Position numbers and translations under genes: made by a program. A stretch of DNA of 64,000 nucleotides. It comes from Bromus sterilis. Lineage: Eukaryota > Streptophyta > Magnoliopsida > Poales > Poaceae. The DNA lies in contig OX465597.1 in assembly GCA_950022295.1 (NCBI GenBank), forward strand, positions 191,765,016 to 191,829,015, read 5' to 3'. Shown here piece after piece: positions 59,631 to 64,000 of this stretch (the stretch's first letter is position 1; each line of letters starts with the position of its first letter). The notes under the pieces were generated by a model, which was not told the origin of the DNA, did no database searches, and saw only the letters and a program-made list of their open reading frames with translations.

Positions 59631-59686
59631 GGGATTCGAGCCCACGACCTCACCCTTCTCCTCCTAGATCCAAGACCACCGCGCTA
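59631..59686 (-). ncRNA. tRNA-like segment with Pol III box A and box B
   Basis: On the minus strand TAGCGCGGTGGT (59675-59686) resembles box A. GGCTCGAATCCC (59631-59642) is a near-perfect box B about 32 bases further on. A short T-arm-like stem (GTGGG/CCCTC) can be drawn. The acceptor and anticodon arms are not convincing, so it is a tRNA relic or a SINE head inside the K LTR, not a functional tRNA gene. Confidence 0.35.
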
Positions 59687-60740
59687 CGCTGCTGAAGCTG
59701 AAAGAAGACGCGGCCCAGCACTGTAGAATCACCTCTCTCTCGCCTCTGAACTCTGAAAACGCGACACTTCTGAAGGAACACGGCGCAAAACTGAACCCCG
59801 AGATGATGGCCAACTCCGGCGAGCATGGCGTCGCACTCCGGCCATCCCTTGGCAAAGCAGGTTGGGGAAACCCGAGAGGGGACATCCCTCTACACGAGGG
59901 TGCCCTTGGATCTGGTGCAGGCTCACTGGAGGCGAGGCGGCTGCCACCCAAAGACGACGAAGCACGGCGGAAACATTGCCTCAAAATTCAGAGCATGGCC
60001 ACGGGAGCTCTGTTCCGACGACGATGGCGTCGCCCACAGGTGCTTCCGGTCGCGCCTCGGTGCACAAGACCGTACACGCCACATCCACGAACACACCCGC
60101 GGCGGAACCCGAGCCCTAGCGCTACGAAGACGAGGTCGCCGACGACTGAAAACACGGCGACATGCAAAACTTCAGACACCTGCAGGTCAGGCGACGACGG
60201 ACGAGCGACAAGAGCTCAAGGTGGCTCCTTGCAGCCAAATGTACGTCCTGTGCACACCTAGAGCGCACGCAAACATGCTCCGGGCACGCCATGGGAAAGG
60301 ACGCCTCGGCAGCTCGACTACGACTTCACCCGACGGCCGGAAAACGACGACGCGCTCAGGACCGCGACCTATTTGCTACGGGAGGAAGGGGAACTCTTGC
60401 AGCTCACCTTGGGGATGTTGCAGACGACCCCAAGCCGAGACGTGGAGGAAGGAGCCATTCACCGTCGTCGTGGAAGAAGGGGACCGCAGCGACCCTTGTC
60501 GGCTTGGAGACGGCTGCGAGGTCCCGGCTCGACCTGCATCACATGGAAAGGGAGGTGAGGTGCAAGGGACGGTGTACGCGAGCGCACGACCATCAATTTG
60601 AAACAGCGGCGAGCAATTTCGAAGGAAACGGCCGGCGGCCATGGCGGAATAGGGGAGGGAAGGGGATACAAACCCGGCGGCGGCGATGGGAAACGAGTGG
60701 GGAAACGAAACCCTAGGGGGGTCCTGGCGCTCGGGGGCTC

Positions 60741-60747
60741 TCTTATA
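60741..60747 (-). promoter_or_regulatory. Putative TATA box of K LTR
   Basis: TATAAGA on the minus strand, in a CCATATAAGAGAGCCCC context between A+T-rich U3 and GC-rich leader. The position is analogous to the TATA box of the I LTR. Confidence 0.45.
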
Positions 60748-61640
60748 TGGAGGGGACGGTCTCCATCCACGTCGGCAGGCGTCGACGTCAATGCTCCCCT
60801 CCGGCGTGAGATGGAGCTGGAAGACGACGTGGAAAGGCGGGGCGTCCTGGCCCTTCGATTTTGATCGACGGCTGGGGTGCCCCCTCCGTACCGCTTCGCT
60901 GGCAAGCCCAGCTGCGCTGCGGGGAGGCAGAGGCCCAAATCGGCCAGGCCTAGCTGGTGGGTGAGAAGGGAAGGGGCAAGCCCTTTGCAATTTGAGAAAA
61001 ACAGCAGCCAAAAGAAAAGAAAGAAAAGGCAGGAAGAAAAAGGAGAAAAAAAAATATGGCACCACATAGTTTAAACTCCTGGACACATGGCTGAAATTCC
61101 AAAATTGGTTGGACAATTTTGGATGCAGAGAAAAATCTCCAAAAAGGAAAACAGTACCTTTTCTAATTAAAATTCAATAGAAAAGGTGATTGGGGAGTTT
61201 TGGAGAAGAAACCACAAAGTGCAAAAATCCATGAGCTCAAGAATATTAATCCTTGTAGTTCTCTGGATTTTAGAAAATTGGTTTGGCAACAACAAAATGT
61301 GAGCTCCTTTATAAAATTCAAAATCCACTTTGAACTAGGGCCACTATTTTTGGAAGTTGCAAAAAAGATTGAAGAAGATGAAAACCCTTGCCAAGACAAA
61401 AGAAATGGCTAGGCCAAAGTTTGAGGTTGAGGCGAGTTGAAATGCAATTGGAACAATTGCATGAACATGCTACTTGAACCAAGTTGGGAGCAATTGAAAA
61501 CAAAACAGATGGGCTCCAATCCCAATGCAATTTGAAATCACCACATGAAATGTCAAGACCAATTACCATGTTAAGTTACAAGTCCAACAGGCCAACAAAA
61601 TTACATGGTGTTTCATAGGCATTAAATGTGGGCTGTTACA

Positions 61641-61655
61641 GCTCTCCCCTACCAA
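61641..61655 (-). other. Polypurine tract of element K
   Basis: TTGGTAGGGGAGAGC on the minus strand directly precedes the LTR start TGTAACAGCCC. It is about 20 bases after the pol stop. Confidence 0.85.
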
Positions 61656-61676
61656 CACTGGATCTCGTCCCGAGAT

Positions 61677-62369
61677 CTAAGCATGAAAAAGCTCAGGATA
61701 CTCAGAACGAAGATGATCTTCACGCTCCCACGTTGCTTCCTTCTCCGAATGATGTGCCCATTGAACCTTCATGAACTTGACGGTCTTGTTGCGAGTCTTG
61801 CGCTCGGACGTCTCAAGAACACGTACTGGACGCTCTGAGTAGGAAAGGTCCGCACTCAGCTGGATCTCGCCCAAGTCAACAGCCTGCTCTGGCTGCTTGA
61901 AGCACTGCTTTAGCTGGGACACATGGAACATGTCATGCACCATGGACAGACTCTCTGGAAGCTCGAGCCGAAAGGAAAGAGGTCCTCTAGTCTCAAGGAT
62001 GCGGAAAGGTCCGACGAATCTTGGAGCGAGCTTTCCTTTGATGCCAAAGAGGTGAGTTCCCCTCAATTGAGACACTCTCAGGTACGCCCAATCACCAACC
62101 TGAAATGCTACGCCACGGTGCCTTTTGTCATAATAGGCCTTCTGCCTAGACTGTGCTTCCTTTAGGTGCTCTCGGACAATCTTCACTCTGTCCTCTGCCT
62201 CTTGGATCACATCTGGACCGAACAGCTGCCTCTCAACTTTCTCGGACCAGTTCAAAGGTGTCCTGCACTTCCGACCATACAAGAGTTGAAACGGCGCTGC
62301 CTGCAGACTTGCCTGATAGCTGTTGTTGTAAGAGAACTCAGCATACGGCAAGCACTCTTCCCACTTCAT
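61677..62369 (-). pseudogene. pol: Element K integrase C-terminus with chromodomain
   Basis: 230 codons, same frame as the segment at 62442-63707. The real frame continues upstream through the catalytic Glu (GQVECVNQ) and is interrupted by TGA at 62391-62393, where relatives have an Arg codon. It contains the integrase C-terminal region (APFQLLYGRKCRTPL) and GPF-type module (VGPFRIL). A chromodomain (RPVRVLETSER, FMKVQWAHHS, ATWERED) follows, expected to target methylated histone H3. It ends naturally before the PPT. Confidence 0.9.
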
Positions 62370-62441
62370 GCCAAAAGATATGACACATGCTCAAAGCATG
62401 TCCTCGAGGATTTGGTTCACGCACTCGACTTGCCCACTTGT

Positions 62442-63707
62442 CTAAGGGTGATAAGCGGTATTGAACAATACTGTCGTACCAATCGCCTTTTGAAAGGCCT
62501 GCCAGAACTTAGAGGTGAAAAGGCTGCCTCTATCGGAACTGATCTTCGTGGGAATGCCATGCAAAGACACAACTCTTGCGGTGTACAAATCCGCCAACTG
62601 AGCTGCTGAAATGGAGTCCTTCACTGGAAAGAAGTGGGAAACTTTTGAAAGATTGTCCATGACAACAAAGATGGCATTGTTCTTCTTGTGCGACAAGGGG
62701 AAGCCTGTGATGAAATCCATCTCTATGTGATCCCATTTCCACTCCCGAATCTCAAGTGGCTGAAGCAACCCTACAGGCTTCTGGTGCTGTGCCTTCACTC
62801 TCCTGCACACATCACACTGAGACACGTAACGGGAAACTTCCCGCTTCATACGAGTCCACCAAAAGCTTTGCTTGAGATCTTGATACATCTTTGAACTGCC
62901 AGGGTGAATAGACAGCTTGGAATCATGGGCTTCCTTCATGATGACCTCTCTGAGATCTACCTCCTTGGGAACAACAACTCGCTCTTCGAACAACACGGTG
63001 CCGTCATTATGCACTAAAAAGCAACCGTACTTTGGAACTGAGGCGGCAATACCCTGTTTGATCTTTTGTATCATTGATCTGCCAGACTGAGCTTCACGGA
63101 TCTTCTCATGGATAGGGGGCTCTACCACAAGGTTGGCAAGGTAGCCTGCTGGAACTAGCTCGAGATTGAGCCTTCGAAAGGACTCACACAAATCAGGGTG
63201 GATCTTTTGCACCTGGATATTATTGCAATCGCCCTTGCGGCTCAGCGCATCAGCTATGACATTCGCCTTCCCAGGCGTGTACTGAATATCTACTGTGTAC
63301 TCAGTAATGGTTTCAAGCCATCGTCTTTGCCTCAAGTTCAGATTTGGCTGAGTGAACAAGTACTTCAGACTCTTGTGGTCGGTAAACACATCCACCTTCC
63401 TCCCTAAGAGGAGGTGTCGCCAAGTGATCAAAGCGTGCACAACTACTGCAAGCTCCAAGTCGTGCGTGGGATAATTACTCTCACTCGTCTTCAACTGCTG
63501 TGAGGTATACGCCACAATATTCCTGCCTTGCATCAAAACTCTGCCTAGACCTTGCAATGAGGCATCACAAAACACCTGAAAAGGCTGTGACTCATCTGGC
63601 GGCGTGAGGATTGGAGCTGTGGTCAACTTCTCCTTCAACTCCTCGAAGGCTGACTGGCAAGCTGGTGACCAAGTGTACCATTTTCCTTTGCACAACAATT
63701 CAGTCAT
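62442..63707 (-). pseudogene. pol: Element K pol: RNase H and integrase N-terminal half
   Basis: 421 codons. RNase H has FCDASLQGLG near residue 49, HDLELAVVVHAL near 81 and FTDHKSLKYL. The integrase zinc finger (HPGSSKMYQD to CDVCRRVK) lies around 265-305. Core residues MDFITGF near 335 and SSDRGSLF near 393 are present. It ends at a premature TAG (62442-62444) in the conserved YHPxTSGQ motif, a change expected from CAG. It is bounded upstream by another nonsense codon at 63732-63734 in the same frame. Confidence 0.9.
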
Positions 63708-63731
63708 TGGCTTTGCTATTTTGGAGAAATT

Positions 63732-64000
63732 CTACACGAACCTCCTGCAATAATTGGCGAGGCCGAGAAAACTCCTTAGCTGCTTCACATTCTTCGGCGG
63801 AGCCCACTCTTGAATAGTGCGGAATCGCTCTGGATCAACCGCAATTCCTTTAGCGGAAATAACATGGCCCAGAAAATTGACTTTGTCCAGCCAAAACTCG
63901 CACTTGGAGAACTTGGCATAGTACCGGTGCTCTCTCAGCTTCTGCAGCACTAGGCGCAGATGTTCCTCATGTTCAGCCTCTGACTTGGAATAGACAAGAA
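63732..64000 (-). pseudogene. pol: Element K RT fragment, runs off window
   Basis: Open on the minus strand from the window edge. It encodes VYSKSEAEHEEHLRLVL just after the expected YxDD motif, then YAKFSKCEFW, HVISAKGIAV and RSFLGLANYCRRFV. It stops at TAG (63732-63734), where relatives have Glu before NFSK. The YxDD motif itself, gag and protease lie beyond the window. Confidence 0.88.

Larger units (their letters stand above)
56916..61640 (-). repeat. 3' LTR of element K
   Basis: 4725 bp, sense start TGTAACAGCCC at 61640, end GGGGGCCTTACA at 56916. The start abuts a PPT and K pol, so this is the 3' LTR of an element whose 5' half lies beyond the window. It contains a U3-like part with TATA box (60741-60747), a GC-rich leader (59700-60700), a tRNA-like sequence (59631-59686) and the paired-palindrome block. 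The ORFs of up to 258 codons at 59803-60716 overlap on both strands and are not credible. Confidence 0.85.

Noticed and set aside
59803..60716. ORFs of up to 258 codons in the K LTR on both strands
   Set aside because: Overlap on both strands in a GC-rich LTR leader. No domain, no splice or start context, and not present at the equivalent place in the H or I LTRs.
1..64000. CRISPR array, operons, riboswitches, rRNA genes
   Set aside because: No regularly spaced repeats, no prokaryotic gene organisation and no rRNA-like text. The window is plant nuclear repeat DNA.

Overview
The window looks like a gene-poor stretch of a large grass genome (Poaceae, probably Pooideae; species not determinable). 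About 93 percent of it is nested Ty3/gypsy LTR retrotransposons. Element boundaries were read from TG...CA LTR ends, exact 5-bp target-site duplications (TSDs), primer-binding sites (PBS) matching the 3' end of initiator Met-tRNA, and polypurine tracts (PPTs). Almost all elements lie on the minus strand. Names used here (CRM-like, H, H', I, K, L) are local labels, not database names.

Left block, 1-42620. An L-type LTR (9661-12510 plus 41310-42620) is split by two insertions. The first is an H' LTR (1-1355 plus 9058-9660), itself split by a complete 7.7-kb CRM-like chromovirus (1356-9057, TSD GAGGC). The second is a 28.8-kb tandem array of H, a Tekay-like chromovirus (12511-41304, single outer TSD TATGG). 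The array reads LTR1 - gag-pol part A - LTR2 - pol part B - [9.2-kb non-autonomous element I] - gag-pol part A - LTR3. Both part A copies break at the same codon next to element I sequence, so the locus was duplicated after I had inserted (TSD TGCGT). The first unit then lost about 10 kb.

Middle island, 42621-51459. This is the only DNA here that does not look like a retrotransposon. It holds a degraded, intron-containing fragment of a GCFC-domain gene resembling the splicing factor TFIP11/STIP (minus strand), acidic exon-like ORFs, a GTGCCT-rich repeat, and plus-strand exons of a possible B3-domain gene. Between the two gene fragments sits a solo LTR of family I (45482-49868, TSD CTTGT) that contains a solo CRM-like LTR (47927-48845, TSD CGCAG).

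Right block, 51460-64000. A plus-oriented H' LTR is split by another solo I LTR (52081-55576, TSD CCCTC) and by element K, a second Tekay-like chromovirus with a 4.7-kb 3' LTR (56916-61640). K's pol carries three nonsense codons and runs off the window.

No intact host gene, CRISPR array or operon was found. No retrotransposon ORF set is fully intact. The most interesting non-annotated signal is a block of two adjacent perfect palindromes. It recurs in the H, I and K LTR families, and its arm sequences differ between families while pairing is kept.
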